DNA of 64,000 nt from Mermis nigrescens (lineage: Eukaryota > Nematoda > Enoplea > Mermithida > Mermithidae), in assembly GCA_036768485.1 (NCBI GenBank), contig JAVLUZ010000228.1, forward strand, positions 2,085,434 to 2,149,433. The letters run 5' to 3'. Numbering within the stretch: position 1 is the stretch's first letter; the number at the start of each line of letters is the position of its first letter. A program made the translations under genes and the position numbers. Shown here one piece after another: positions 47,590-58,322 of the stretch. The notes under the pieces are model-generated. The model did not search any database. It was given only the letters and a program-made list of their open reading frames with translations, and was not told the DNA's origin.

Positions 47590-48560
47590 GAAGGTGTTAA
47601 AGTTTAAACTCTGATGTAAAAACACGTTTTTTGTTGATTTTTGTAAGGCAAGTTCTCCGGTTATGAATCGGGTTGTGCGGACTATTCTAAAAATAAAGTA
47701 CGTGTCGGCGGTTAAAAAGCACATTTGGTCGGAATTTTCTACACTCAATAATAATTTATTTCTGGTGATGTAAAGTACCAGCTGTGTGGTGAAAAAGGTA
47801 TTGCAGTTATTCTGCTTGCTAAGTTCCCCGTGTATGAATTGGTATGTCGGCACTTATGTAAAAAAAGAACATCGTTAGGATTACACATCGCCGTGAGAGG
47901 CACTTCTTTACACTTGATATTAAGTTGTTCCGGAGGTGTAAAGTTCTCATGCTGGAGTTAAAAACACGCTTCTGCTTCGGTTTTGTTCATGACCTTCTTG
48001 CGTTATGAGTAGGTACATGATCCCATCTCTTAGAACGCTTTGCGCTTAGAGTCACACATTCTACTGGACGAATTAGTTTGCACTCAATGGAGACGTAAAG
48101 TAGCTGACACTAAAGGTTTACTTTGCTCCCAGAGTATTGTTGAAGGGTCAATTCTTTTGTGAAATATTATACGGAACATCAGGATTACGAATCAGATTTC
48201 AAAGATTCTTTACATTCAGCAGTTGTGTAAAGTTTACACTGAAAATAAACTTTAGCTATAGAGCATTGTCGAAGGAGAAGTTTTTAAAACGTTCTCCGAA
48301 ACATAAGGATTCCTCCATACTATCAGGAATACGGAATACGAAGTTGATTGCAATTCTCTATACACTCTCTAGTTGTGTAAACTTTACGCTTTAGGTTAAC
48401 TTCATCTCTGTGAGGTTGTTTATTGTAAGAGCTGAGTTTTATTACGAACTGTTCTCTGGAAAATCAGAATTACGAATCTAACTTCTAACTTTGCTTTTTT
48501 GTTACTCAATGGCTGTTTAAAGTTTAAATTGAATATTAATTTTAATTTTAAAACGTTGTA
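47590..48560. repeat. Degenerate tandem array, units of 130-170 bp (intron 3)
   Basis: The motif TTTACACTCAA-N(10-20)-TGTAAAGT recurs at about 47596 (partial), 47741, 47907, 48078, 48209, 48359 and 48505. In between, AGAGCATTGTTGAAGG-, GTTCTC-GAA- and CAGGATTACGAATC-like segments recur in the same order. The units have diverged strongly, so the array is old. Confidence 0.7.
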
Positions 48561-48970
48561 GGAGCTAACTTTTTAAAAATTCAAATATAATCAGTCTATG
48601 GCCTTGGAATAGCGATCAACGCATTAGACCGAAAGATTTTGTAAAATCTAAAGATTAAAATTGAAAGAAAAAAGTTATAATTCAATTTTTTGCATTACAT
48701 AGAATGTAATAAGAATATCGGAGTACAAGCTTGGTACATAAAAAATTTCTTTGCGTAAAAAATAAATCTTCTCTTCATTTTAATTGCCCAATGTCTTGCT
48801 TAACGAATATATGTAGATTTGGCGACTTCCCTGAAATACTAATTCTCCATAATTCCCAATAAATCACTATGCTTTGAGTTCAGCTGACCTCTGATATATT
48901 TAAAGTAGATTCATCTTGACAACGTCGAATTAGTACTCGTCACTATCTGTCGCAATATATTCCAGGGCCG

Positions 48971-49211
48971 CTCATTCATACATGTAAGGGGGGATATGGG
49001 GATCATAATCCAGAACGGATGTCCCTCCATCCTCCACCCCTAAAGCCAGAAAATTTTTGACCCCCCTTCGATTTTTGGAAAAAAAACGAATTTTCTGGCC
49101 GGTTTTAGGTGCCTTTTTGGCCGTTTTCTGCATAAAATTGGAGGTCACGTACTCCTCCCCCTTAAAATTGCCGGGGACCCCACCCGAAATTTTGAGCCGT
49201 TACATGTATGA
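48971..49211. mobile_element. MITE family G, 100 bp before GPCR exon 4
   Basis: Inverted ends GCTCATTCATACATGTAA and TTACATGTATGAGC. The interior has G and C runs (GGGGGGATATGGGG, CCTCCCCC) and two stretches with TTTTCTGGCCGGTTTT. Single copy in the window, non-coding. Confidence 0.7.
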
Positions 49212-49312
49212 GCACATTTCTCCACTGTCATGATTTCGATTTTTTTAAAAATTTTTTTAATTTTATTTCTGAATGTTTGATTTTTTATTTTCAAATTTTT
49301 TCGGCTTTTCAG

Positions 49313-49805
49313 ACGATTCATCGAATTAATCTACCCGCCGGGCGAAATAACGGCCAACAAGGTCACCAACAAACTATTACCCATCGAGGAGCGCGTACGC
49401 TACTTCCGAATCTTGCTCTACGGCTACCAAGTGAGCCGCGTGTTGTCTAATTTGTGCATCGCCATCAACCACAGCGTCGTGTGCTACCTATACATAGCCA
49501 TGAACCGGTTGTTCCGGTCCGAACTGTTGGCCATGCTGTGCTGCTGCCGTCCGGCGCCGGCGCCGGGTCTCCTTCAAACGAGAACTATGTCCCGTAGTTT
49601 GGTTGCCGTGGCCGAGCGAAAATTGACCGCCGTCAGCGAGGCGATGCGCAGGCATTGCCAAAATCAGCACAAATCGCGCAGCTGGGCTTTGGCCCTGCCC
49701 GAAGGGACGACCACTTCATTGACCGTTCAATGCCGGTGCGTCTCAGACCTCGGCACCGCGATGAATCCGTTGGCGGTCAAGTCGAATTTCTTAACGGTTT
49801 TGTAG
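49313..49805 (+). CDS. FMRFamide-receptor-like GPCR, exon 4 (ECL3, TM7, C-tail)
   Basis: Follows the acceptor CGGCTTTTCAG and encodes residues 338-501, ending at TAG 49803-49805. ECL3 is RFIELIYPPGEITANKVTNK; TM7 is about 372-400. Instead of NPxxY it has NHSVVCYLY (390-398), which fits the N-x-S-V-N-F-x-x-Y form of FMRFamide-receptor-like and related peptide receptors. The amphipathic helix 8 MNRLFRSELLAML ends in CCC (414-416), likely palmitoylated. A basic, Ser-rich cytoplasmic tail of about 85 residues follows. AATAAA lies 21 bases after the stop. Assignment to class A is firm; FMRFamide-like ligand is a family-level guess. Confidence 0.88.
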
Positions 49806-49825
49806 CAATTCCGAGCTCTATACTT

Positions 49826-49831
49826 AATAAA
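49826..49831 (+). terminator. Poly(A) signal of the GPCR gene
   Basis: Canonical AATAAA, 21 bases after the TAG stop of exon 4. It would imply a very short 3' UTR ending before the MITE at 49905. Confidence 0.6.
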
Positions 49832-49904
49832 TCGTCAGAGCAAGAATAGCTTGACGATTCGCCACAGCCGGATACGCACGTGGAAGGGTATTGGGGGTCT
49901 TTTA

Positions 49905-50072
49905 ACCCTACGTGGGCGTGGGAGGGGGTCTGAAGGTTCTCGAACGCCATAATTTGCTGGATCCCCCAAAATTGATTGACCTCAGAATTAAATTTTTGGT
50001 GCTATTTTTAGCAATTTGGCTCCATCGGACGGACCCCTCCCCAAGAATTTCATTGCTGCCCATATATTGTTG
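49905..50072 (-). mobile_element. MITE family B, 100 bp after the GPCR stop
   Basis: Reverse copy from CCTACGTGGGCGTGGGAGG to TTGCTGCCCATATATTG, with AAATTTTTGGTGCTATTTTT and GGTCCGTCCGATGG-like core (reverse complement). Flanked on both sides by TTGGGGGTCT-like text, but offset from the termini, so the duplication is uncertain. Confidence 0.75.
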
Positions 50073-50291
50073 GGGGTCTAAGTGCACCTCCAGAATGGAA
50101 AGATGGGAAACTTTTTGAGAAAAATGAGGCAAAATAAAGACTAAAAACTGACGATACTAAGACAATTTGTTTGAATGTGCTTGAAATTGAACAAAAGCTA
50201 TATATCGACAACATTCAAACGCTATTTCAGCATTTATTCAGTTTTTGACGTTGTTTTGGCCCAAAAACTCAATATTTGCCTCCTCCCAGAG

Positions 50292-50357
50292 CGGCTGATC
50301 CTCAAACTGGCCGTGCTGAGCATTCACGGCTACAACCAATTATGGCAGCTGATGTGA
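50292..50357 (+). CDS. Possible terminal exon, 21 residues, unknown
   Basis: A pyrimidine-rich acceptor (TTTGCCTCCTCCCAGAG) is followed by a GC-rich open frame, RLILKLAVLSIHGYNQLWQL then M, ending at TGA 50355. Composition and codon pattern look coding compared with the AT-rich flanks. It could be an alternative last exon of the GPCR: the exon 4 sequence ACG|GTTTTG just before its stop is a phase-0 donor, though weak. It could also be a remnant of a duplicated gene. Evidence is thin. Confidence 0.25.
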   Translation, partial: RLILKLAVLSIHGYNQLWQLM

Positions 50358-51537
50358 TTAAAGATTATTTTATATTTATTGTTATGATGAACCGTATTAC
50401 ATTATCAATGTTGCGCTGACGTTTTTTGGTGTAAAGAACTGTGGTTAAAGATTCAGGCTTTGTACGTAAGCGGATTTTTACGAGTTTGATACCTTCGCCA
50501 AAAATTGTTGTGGTATTTTTTGAATAATAAGTGATGAATTCTAACGAATCATCCCTGAATTTGTGATTCTATATTTATTTCGCATCAACGATTTTCACAA
50601 AACGATATATTTTATAATTATTGGCTTACCGTTGCAAAAAGTCTACTTTATAATATGGCCAATGTCGTTTAAATAATATATACGATAAATATCAATTAAC
50701 ATTTCTGACAGCAATATTGAAATATTCTGTAGAGGTGACTATTTGAAGTTGATTGTGCAATAATCAGACAAGTTTCGTTTCTTACATATATCCACGTTAA
50801 GTTCGCAAATGATTTATGTACTCGTGCTTTTCCATGCTTATGCGTGATCGTGAATTGGAAGATCTCAGTTGAGTTTGGATTATTATGTATTGTTAAAATA
50901 CATTTATTACGGGTTTTTCGTATATTTGTGTACATACACGATGTAAAGTACGTGTGTATTGTTTTGATTTACGATAGCATGGTTATTTTTATTACGAATC
51001 TCTGCATTCTCCTCTTCTCTCGTTTTAAAATTTGTAAAGAATTGTGATTTTATATTGATTTAGTAAATTACGATGCAGTTAAGAACCCAGACATACATAG
51101 TTAATGAAAATATTTACAGCAGGCAAGGTTAAAAGCCTGACTGTTTAAGTGCAAGACAGAATAATGCTCAAAATATAAATTTCAGTTTCATTTCGTGTGT
51201 CGGCGATAGGTTCTATTTGTTTAACATTGGTTCATAAATTGAAATCCATATTTTATTGCTCCATTTGTTTTTTCATTTTAATTTTGTTTCGTAAGATGAA
51301 ACCTTAGAAAATACTAATTGAGTGAAAAATAAAGTAATTCGAGCACAAGGCGCTTAAAATTCGAAAATCTCGTTGCAAGTGTAATTTATTGCAAAGTTTA
51401 ATCCATTGCGTCATCCTTACTGGTCAATGAAATTATTAAATTGGATATACGAATTTTTTGAAAATATTTTTTGTGTTCTAAAAAGGAGTAGCACAATAGG
51501 AACGTTCAAAAATGGGCATTTTTCGACGTGTACCCAC
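50358..51537. other. AT-rich intergenic DNA, no gene seen
   Basis: No coding frame supported. The last 100 bases (AACGTTCAAAAATGGGCATTTTTCGACG) look like part of a family C repeat interrupted by the next MITE. Confidence 0.5.
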
Positions 51538-51792
51538 CATATATGGGCAGCAACCGAATTCTGGGGGTTCGATGGGGCAAAATTGCGAAAAAATGAGCAC
51601 CAAAAGATTAAATTCCGGGGTCTATCGATTTGTGGGGGGTCCGCCGAATTCTGATTCTGGTTTTTTTTCTGATTTTGTTTTTAATTTCTGATTTTGATTT
51701 GATTTGATTTTTTGATTCTGATTTTCCTTTTTTAATTTGTTTTTTATATTTTCTTGTTCTTTTTGATTCTGATTCCCCCTCACGCATGAGCG
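51538..51792 (+). mobile_element. MITE family B with expanded TTCTGATTT tract
   Basis: 255 bp, CATATATGGGCAGCAACCG to CTCACGCATGAGCG. Flanks GTACCCAC (51530-51537) and GTACCTAC (51793-51800) match at 7 of 8. An extra 100 bases of simple repeat (TTCTGATTTTG-type, 51645-51775) replace part of the core. Confidence 0.85.
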
Positions 51793-51800
51793 GTACCTAC

Positions 51801-52312
51801 TGTTTATCGTTTTCAATCTGAAAAAAGAACCTCAAAAATTTTTAGACTACGATTTCCAAAATGTCCATTCATGGTGAGGACACCTATTATTTTTATATTT
51901 AATTCGAAACATGCATACATAGGACTGCGGAAAAAGCTAAAATTAGATTATTCATTAACCCTTTGCATCTTCGCTGGCTATTATGAGTCTGTTTCAAACA
52001 AGTTCGGTCATAAATTTTAAAACTATTTCGGACAATAAGCTGACAGATTTCGATTATAGCGTTGGTCTTATATATAATTATCGTAACTCTCGGCTAACTG
52101 TCGATGAAAATTATTAAAATTTAAACACGAAGTTATGCGAAACAGACTATAGGTTTCACTATTGATTGGCGAAAAAAATGTGGCTATCCGTCCGGTAATT
52201 AAACCCGAGTTTCCTAGTTACCGGACCTAAAGCATGCTTAAAATATTTTTATGCCCATTATCTACCTACATATATACCTTGCATTTTACTAAAACTAGCA
52301 AGAGCAATCTCT
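51801..52312. other. No gene seen
   Basis: AT-rich. Short similarity to 15105-15270 (TCTGTTTCAAA-AAGT, CAGACTATA) suggests a shared old repeat. Confidence 0.45.
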
Positions 52313-52320
52313 GTTGCAAG

Positions 52321-53627
52321 TTGCGTTGGCAAAAGTCCGACTAAGAACTAGCAAGGACTATTGGCCGGACTAAGTCCTTCAGTCTTTGGACTATAGTCCT
52401 AGTCTTTTCTTTTAGCCCCTTAGTCCGGAAAAGGACTAGTCCCTTTATTGGCGGACTAAGTCTGGTTAGTCCGACCTACCGGACAAAAGTTCTAACTTCT
52501 TCCACATTGTGCTATCATTTATTCATTTACTGTAGGTGCCAAATTGTATGTCGCGCCCGACATTTGACGTGCGTTTTGCAAGTCTTCCCTTCTCTTTGGG
52601 GAGTGTTGTTTGCGTTTAACGCCTATATTCACTTTAATTTTCCTTTATTGTCTGATTTTCAAACTGTGCTCAAAGAGATATGTTTTATTTGTTTAGTGGA
52701 GGCGGAAAAAATAGGTGAGGTTGTCGACCATACAACAGCTAACTAGTTGTCAACTCAACAACAACTATAGTTAACTTTACATTATCATTGTCTTTTAATA
52801 AAAGTTTTGTTCCCAATGTCCATTGTCATTTTTTTGTTAGAACCTCAGAACACAATTGGCTGTATAAGCATAAACAGTTTCATATTTTGGTTTCAAGACT
52901 AAATTTTGTTAAATTTAAAAAGTTTTCATATTTTGGGTTCAAGACTAAATCTTGTTGGATTCATACGAAGCATTCAGAGCGCAGTTCTGTGGATAGGTTT
53001 AGGTGGTCCCATCCCATTTCATCCCATCCCTTCCGATCTTTCATTTCTAATTTTTTCTCTATCTCGTCCATACGTATTTGTTTAATTAATTAGTGTATTG
53101 CACCTAATTCTGTTGTGTTGTAATTTCTATTGAGTTGTATTCTATTTCTATTTAATTTTAGATAAAAACCGTCACAATTTAAGCGATGAGCGTATTGAAA
53201 TGGAACTTTTTCAAGTTAACTCTGAACTGTTTGGCCAGTAATATTTGCTATTTTTTACTTGAATCTGAGTAAAGTTTGTTACAAAATGTATTTATAGTAG
53301 CACCTATAATATATATGTATGCATGTATGTATTCATTGATTGTAAAGTTCTTTCATTGACTATTGAGTCAGATCTGAACAGAAAAGCACTAGAAAGTGAA
53401 TACCACCATGTAGTAGGTACCAGCATTGTTCTCTGATTTTTTAACGAAAAGCCTGTCTGGTATGTTTTCCCTGCATAAATGATACTGTTTTTTATCAAGG
53501 ACTTAGTCCGAGACTTAGTCTTTTTTTAAGGACTGTGGTCCAGACTATAGTCCTGATCCGAAGCAGTCCGAACTAAAACCTGGACTATAGTCGGAAAGTC
53601 CTTTTTTGCGGACTTTTGCCAACACTA
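52321..53627. mobile_element. hAT-type non-autonomous element, 1307 bp
   Basis: Perfect 8-bp target duplication GTTGCAAG (52313-52320 and 53628-53635). Termini are TTGCGTTGGCAAAAGTCCG and CGGACTTTTGCCAACACTA. Each end carries about 150 bp of repeated GGACTA/TAGTCC units (ACTATAGTCC, GGACTTAGTCC). The interior is AT-rich, with a tandem duplication of about 45 bp (TTTCATATTTTGGTTTCAAG at about 52878 and 52922). An 80-codon frame (52507-52746) shows no transposase motif. Confidence 0.92.
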
Positions 53628-53635
53628 GTTGCAAG

Positions 53636-54053
53636 TGGGTCGCTTCACTCGCTATTAGCGCAAAAGATCGATATGTATCTATGACCAACATACCAAAAAT
53701 TGTCTAGAAATTTATATGTAATATTTGTTATTATCTTATAATGTTATCGTAAAATTCTTATTTACTACTGTCAAATTTTACTGCTTTCACTCACTCTGTG
53801 ATATCCATACTTTGGCACCTCTCAGTCTTATATTAAATGTCAAAATATCGTCAAGGAGCGCTAGTCAGAAATTATAAACTTCTCTAAGGTTGCCTTCGGC
53901 CTACAAATAAAATGAGTTTTGAAAAATCATTATGCTGACCAAAAAGTGAAAATTTCAGCTAGGCTAATTTCTTTAGTCTCTTTACAACGACTGATTTTAT
54001 CTTGCTATTTATTAATGTTTTTTCTCTCCTTTTTCTGCTCGTTTATCAATTAG
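53636..54053. other. No gene seen; possible intron
   Basis: AT-rich stretch leading to the pyrimidine tract in front of the exon-like ORF at 54054. Confidence 0.4.
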
Positions 54054-54157
54054 AGGGCATTGTAAGCTGCGCAGCTGATCAAATTAAACCGATTTGCAAA
54101 CAAACGATTAAAGTCTTAGAGAAAATTAGCCACTTGAAGCAGAGATATTCAAAATTC
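54054..54157 (+). CDS. Exon-like ORF A of an unidentified gene
   Basis: Preceded by a T/C-rich tract ending TTTATCAATTAG. The frame reads GIVSCAADQIKPICKQTIKV followed by LEKISHLKQRYSKF, alpha-helical and heptad-like, and ends phase 0 at TTC|GTATTA. I do not recognise the family. It is called because its helix-forming composition, acceptor and donor fit together with the next ORF. It may be the middle of a longer gene. Confidence 0.4.
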
Positions 54158-54277
54158 GTATTAGCATATTCACTAGCCATGCGTGTGCTGCTTTCGCTTT
54201 GTTCAAATTGACTCCTACGTACTTTGGTTTACATCATTAAAAAAATTTAGTTTTATATCTTGCTTTGCTGTTACCAG

Positions 54278-54454
54278 GACCACGTCCTCAATGAGGGATC
54301 ATGCTTCTCAGAGCCTTCCATTATTTCCTGTGTAACCCGTGCCCTAGGTGTTTTACAGCGCCAGGTCGTGCATTTTGAGCAGTCAATTAGGAATCAGAGG
54401 TCCAAAAAAGCCGAGGAGCTTAATTTGGGGAGTAACACCCAGGGGCGGATTTAA
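54278..54454 (+). CDS. Exon-like ORF B, ends inside a MITE
   Basis: Starts after the strong acceptor TTTGCTGTTACCAG, phase 0, matching ORF A across a 120-bp intron. It reads DHVLNEGSCFSEPSIISCVT followed by RALGVLQRQVVHFEQSIRNQ and RSKKAEELNLGSNTQ, again helical and mixed-charge, then GRI and TAA. The last codons and the stop (54452-54454) are supplied by the terminus CAGGGGCGGATTTAA of the element starting at 54440. The insertion has probably truncated the protein or replaced its original end. Family not recognised. Confidence 0.4.
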   Translation, partial: DHVLNEGSCFSEPSIISCVTRALGVLQRQVVHFEQSIRNQRSKKAEELNLGSNTQGRI

Positions 54455-55410
54455 GGGGGCGACCGCCCCTACATTGGCCAAAAATATTTGGCGAGATGAA
54501 GAATGGATATGTAATGCCGTCAGTGACCATAATTTCTCAAATTTTTCCGGCGCTACGCGCCGTATGGACTACTATGGTTTATTTACTTTCTTGGCGACCT
54601 TGAAGCACAGCTTTTTGTATTCGGCAAACATTTTTCCCGATGTACAAAGACTTTTCGGGACCGACTTTGTACATCTACAAAGATTTTTGGGAAGACAAAA
54701 ACTGCAAAAAAAGGTTTGAAATTCGCAAAAATTTTCGGTACGAGTAATTGTGTGTTTTATATATCCTTATAATGGCAGAAATTGCATTTCAAAAGGAAAA
54801 ATGTCAAATTTTTTGGCGCTTCGCGCCGTTCTAAGACGATTCTTAATGATTTTTGCCCTCAGAAAACCAAGAATTAGCCAAAATACACTACCAAAGGTCG
54901 AACAACTCTGTCTTTACCTCACTAAAGTCGCTACCGTACTATATCATAGTACCCAAACATTTGTGTGTACAAAATGTACTAAGACTTTAGGGACCATCTT
55001 TGTGCATGTACAAATGTACCTTGTACAAACAAAACACTGCCTGGAAGCCATTTTCTGTTCATGTAGTTTTCAAAACAATTTTAACAGCAGAAACAGCTAT
55101 TTTTGCATAGTTTTCTTCTATTTTCAATTAAAAATTTCGATGTTTCGCATCAAATGCTATAAATACAGGAAATCAAGCAGTAAAACACGCTTCTAGACGT
55201 CTATCGCCTTAATTTCACAAATTTTCTCGGCGCTTCGCGCCGGATTTCTGTTCAAGTCAACGGAATTTAATGATATTTGGCACAAAATTGCCTAAAATTT
55301 TAAAATATTTAGAAAAAATATTGCGTCAAAAGTGATTTTTATATAAAGTGCAAATTTTTGGACCTATTTTTGACTGTTATTGAAAAAGTTGGGATACCGC
55401 CCCCTCTTAG
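54440..55410. mobile_element. CAGKGGCGGA-type element with nested family D MITE
   Basis: The left end CAGGGGCGGATTTAAGGGGG is followed by GACCGCCCC. The right part has TCGGCGCTTCGCGCCGGA (55228) and ACCGCCCCCTCTTAGGAAAA (55395), matching 10660-10671. The right terminus is eroded and no duplication is seen. A family D MITE lies inside at 54608-55039. Confidence 0.65.
54608..55039 (-). mobile_element. Family D MITE, single-unit form
   Basis: CAGCTTTTTGTATTCGGC to GTACAAACAAAACACTG, collinear in reverse with 944-1703 but with only one internal unit and one TTGGCGCTTCGCGCC palindrome. Confidence 0.75.
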
Positions 55411-55913
55411 GAAAATCCTAGATTTTTCAGAAGCTGTCGCTTCTGAAAAAAAGAAAAATTCAAAATTTTACGTTGTGGTAGGGTAGATTTAGGCTCCTGT
55501 ATCTCAATAACCAATCCACGATTTTTCTTCAAGTTCTAAGGTAATGTCATTTAGCATTATTAAGGAATGAATGGTTGAGATTTAAATGAAATTTCCCGCA
55601 CTTTGATTTGAGATATTTAGAAAAGTGCGCATTTAAAGACCTTTTTTCTTGCGATTTTCTCGTCCGAGTTTACACTGCGGTATAAAGTATGGCGCATGCG
55701 CCAAAGTTTGTCTAGGATGGTGTAGAAAATTTGCCCCACGGCAATCATATAAGCGGCAAGAGTCGCCAAAACATTTTACAGTTATACGTCGTTTCCGGGT
55801 TTCACGAACTCAGTCGAGCCATTTCGATCAAAACTTTTTTCGGAATCAGGTGCCCTGAAGTACCCGTTAATGCTCAAAATTTGAGTATCGCTCTTATTAA
55901 GTAAAAACTTTTT

Positions 55914-55915
<2 letters not shown>
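55411..55915. other. Unassigned, no gene supported
   Basis: Contains the perfect palindrome TGGCGCATGCGCCA near 55690 and a 69-codon frame without recognisable domain. Confidence 0.4.

Positions 55916-56003
<88 letters not shown>
55916..56003. repeat. (CA)n microsatellite
   Basis: About 44 CA repeats, followed by interrupted CA units to 56025. Confidence 0.98.
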
Positions 56004-56011
<8 letters not shown>

Positions 56012-56500
56012 ATATACACACACGAGACGCCCTCACAGAGACAACTTTAAAATTAACTTTTTATACGGGCAGCACTACATAAAAAAAGGCTTTACATTTT
56101 GATTTAATATGTCGTAACTTTGGCTGGTGTCAACATAAAACACATTAGGACCAGCTGCACTATGTAGATAGATAAACATCTCATTGTTTGAACCACGTTT
56201 AAAATTTTGGAGTAGGGGACACTTGGCCAGCATATTCATATGGCCAGCCTAGTTCAGATGGCCAGCACATTCAAGATGGCCAGCATATTCGAGATGGCCA
56301 GAATATTCAGATGGCCGATGGCCAGCGGCATTCAGATGGCCAGCCTGCTAGTTCAGATGGCCAGCGCATTCAGATAATGGCCAGCATAAGGCCAATAAAG
56401 GTTCAGAAAAAAAGGTTAAAAGATTGGCTTTCCATCCAATACAGTATTACCAACACACCGGGGTGTGATTCTCCTTTGAGATACCGCAAGTGATCGTAAC

Positions 56501-56729
56501 CATACGTGAGCGGCAACAAGAAAATTCTGGGGAGTGCAAGATTTTTGGAAGGTCAAAAATGGCCTTAAAAATGGTGGTGTGGCGAAAAAACACCATTTTT
56601 CGACGTTTCTCATCGAGCACCATCCATTGGCATCAAAAAATTGCGAAAAAAGAGAAAAATTTTCAAAAATTGAATTCTTGGGAGGTATTTGGATTTCTGG
56701 TGGGTGCATACCCCCAACGCCCAGGTGTG
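56501..56729 (+). mobile_element. MITE family A inside the foldback element
   Basis: CATACGTGAGCGGCAACAAG to CCAACGCCCAGGTGTG, flanked by ATCGTAAC and GTCGCAAC (6 of 8). Confidence 0.82.
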
Positions 56730-57398
56730 GTCGCAACTCCTCCAAGGCTGTAACCTTCGCCATACAAATCTAGCTTCACATTTTGCAGTTGATGCATTCC
56801 CAATATTCGTTTGTAACACCACTAGACAAAACACGACAGCTTTTTTCGAATATTGACTAGAATGACCAGCCTGATTGAATGATCGGAAAGTAAGGACAGC
56901 AGTTGAAAGCTTGGAACTCAAAGTAAAATTAGCCTCTCCATAATCCATTTTTATAATAAAATGTTCACTTCGTCTTACCTAACCTTTGCTGATGTAACTA
57001 CTTTAAGCGAACAGCTCTTGCGTTCTTTTGAATTGAATTATTGAGCAAACAATTGTAAGCCTTGTCCTAATTGGTAACCCCAACGTACCAGTCTGACATG
57101 CACAGTAACGAGGTAGGTAGATAGGCAGGTGGTTGTAATCAAATAATTCGCCCAGTGTGCCTACGACCTTGCACGGACAGCACGAGGCATTCTCGGGGTC
57201 TGCATGAAGTAAAGTTCAAAACAATGCAAAAATTGCAATTTTGGGGTTGTTGTGCCAATTATCGATTTCTAGGGAGTTCCCCCATGTGTGCCTATAATGC
57301 TTTCCTAGTGATTACTATATCTTGATAATATGTGAGGAGTTACGCATGTATGTGCATCTAGTAGCGCGCTCAGAACGATGGCGCAATTGGCGGCGGCG

Positions 57399-57660
57399 GC
57401 CACACCTGGGAAGTGAGGGGGGGGTTGGAGGGTATGCACCCCTCACTCCCGGCAACAAAATTCCCACCCCCCAGAAATCAAAATATCCCCCGCCATTCAA
57501 TTTTTGAAATTTTTCGTTTTTTTCGCAATTTGTAGCGAATGCCAATGGATAGTGCTCGATGAGAAACGTTCAAAAATGGTGTTTTTTCGCTATACCTTTA
57601 TTTTGACGCTTTGGCGAAACTTTGCAGCCCACCTGGAATTTTGGTGTTGCCCACGTACGG
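57399..57660 (-). mobile_element. MITE family A inside the foldback element, opposite orientation
   Basis: CCACACCTGGGAAGTGAGGG to GTTGCCCACGTACGG, with the ATGCCAATGGATAGTGCTCG core. Inverted relative to 56501-56729. No clear duplication. Confidence 0.8.
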
Positions 57661-58007
57661 CTACCGGCCCGCCAAGCTTGGGCTGGCCGTCCCCGACTAT
57701 GCTGGTCATGTGAATATGCTGGCCTTCTGATTGTGCTGGCCATCTGAATACGCTGGAACAGTACAGAATACGCTGGCCATCTGAATACGCTGGCTGGCCA
57801 TCTTAACGCAATGGGCGTCGGAAATAGATCATTTGGCTGGTCATCTCAATACGCTGGCCGTTTGAATGCCACCGTCAAATCGACCTGGCTGGCTATATGA
57901 CTCTAACCAAAGTTTTGGCCAGTGGCCAGCGGTTCGTCCACTCGCAATTTGTTTACATTTCTACGATACTGCAAGCTCAGAGTTTCTCAATTGTGACATT
58001 GTTGCGT

Positions 58008-58322
58008 GTAGGTAATCCTTTTGGCATTTTGGATAATAAAATTAATTAGCACATGTTTTAACTTACAGAGCAGATACGCGTCCTACTGGGTGCAGAAATT
58101 CTGGATACCATCAAAGAGGATGCAAATTACTAGCGGGATCACTGACGCTATTGGCATTTAAACAATATTAAAGTAGAGTATAAACAAATTGCCGCTAGCG
58201 CCGGAACCGTTGACATCTGGCTAAAATTTTCACACGGTCTAAAGGAAGACACTCTAACGTATCTGAAGCAGCCAGTACTTAAGTCTCACGTTCACATCAG
58301 CCGGAGTAATAATCTGTATTGA
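58008..58322 (+). pseudogene. Decayed coding fragment with a possible 57-bp intron
   Basis: A candidate intron 58012-58068 (GTAATC...TTACAG) precedes a frame from 58069 reading QIRVLLGAEILDTIKEDANY, TAG, RDH, TGA, then RYWHLNNIKVEYKQIAASAG, TVDIWLKFSHGLKEDTLTYL and a tail to TGA 58320. The long peptide between stops is not low-complexity. The two stops 12 bases apart in otherwise coherent text suggest decay. I do not recognise the family. The short intron, if real, contrasts with the kilobase introns of the GPCR. Confidence 0.3.

Larger units (their letters stand above)
56220..57925. mobile_element. Foldback element with GGCCAG subterminal repeats
   Basis: The left arm (56224-56395) has about ten irregular copies of ATGGCCAGCATATTCAG; the right arm (57675-57930) has about ten copies of the reverse complement CTGAATACGCTGGCCAT. 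The two arms can pair. Between them lie two family A MITEs in opposite orientation. No coding region. The exact ends and any duplication are unclear. Architecture resembles Foldback/Galileo-type elements. Confidence 0.65.

Noticed and set aside
55782..56036. Val/Cys-repeat frame
   Set aside because: Translation of the (CA)n tract.
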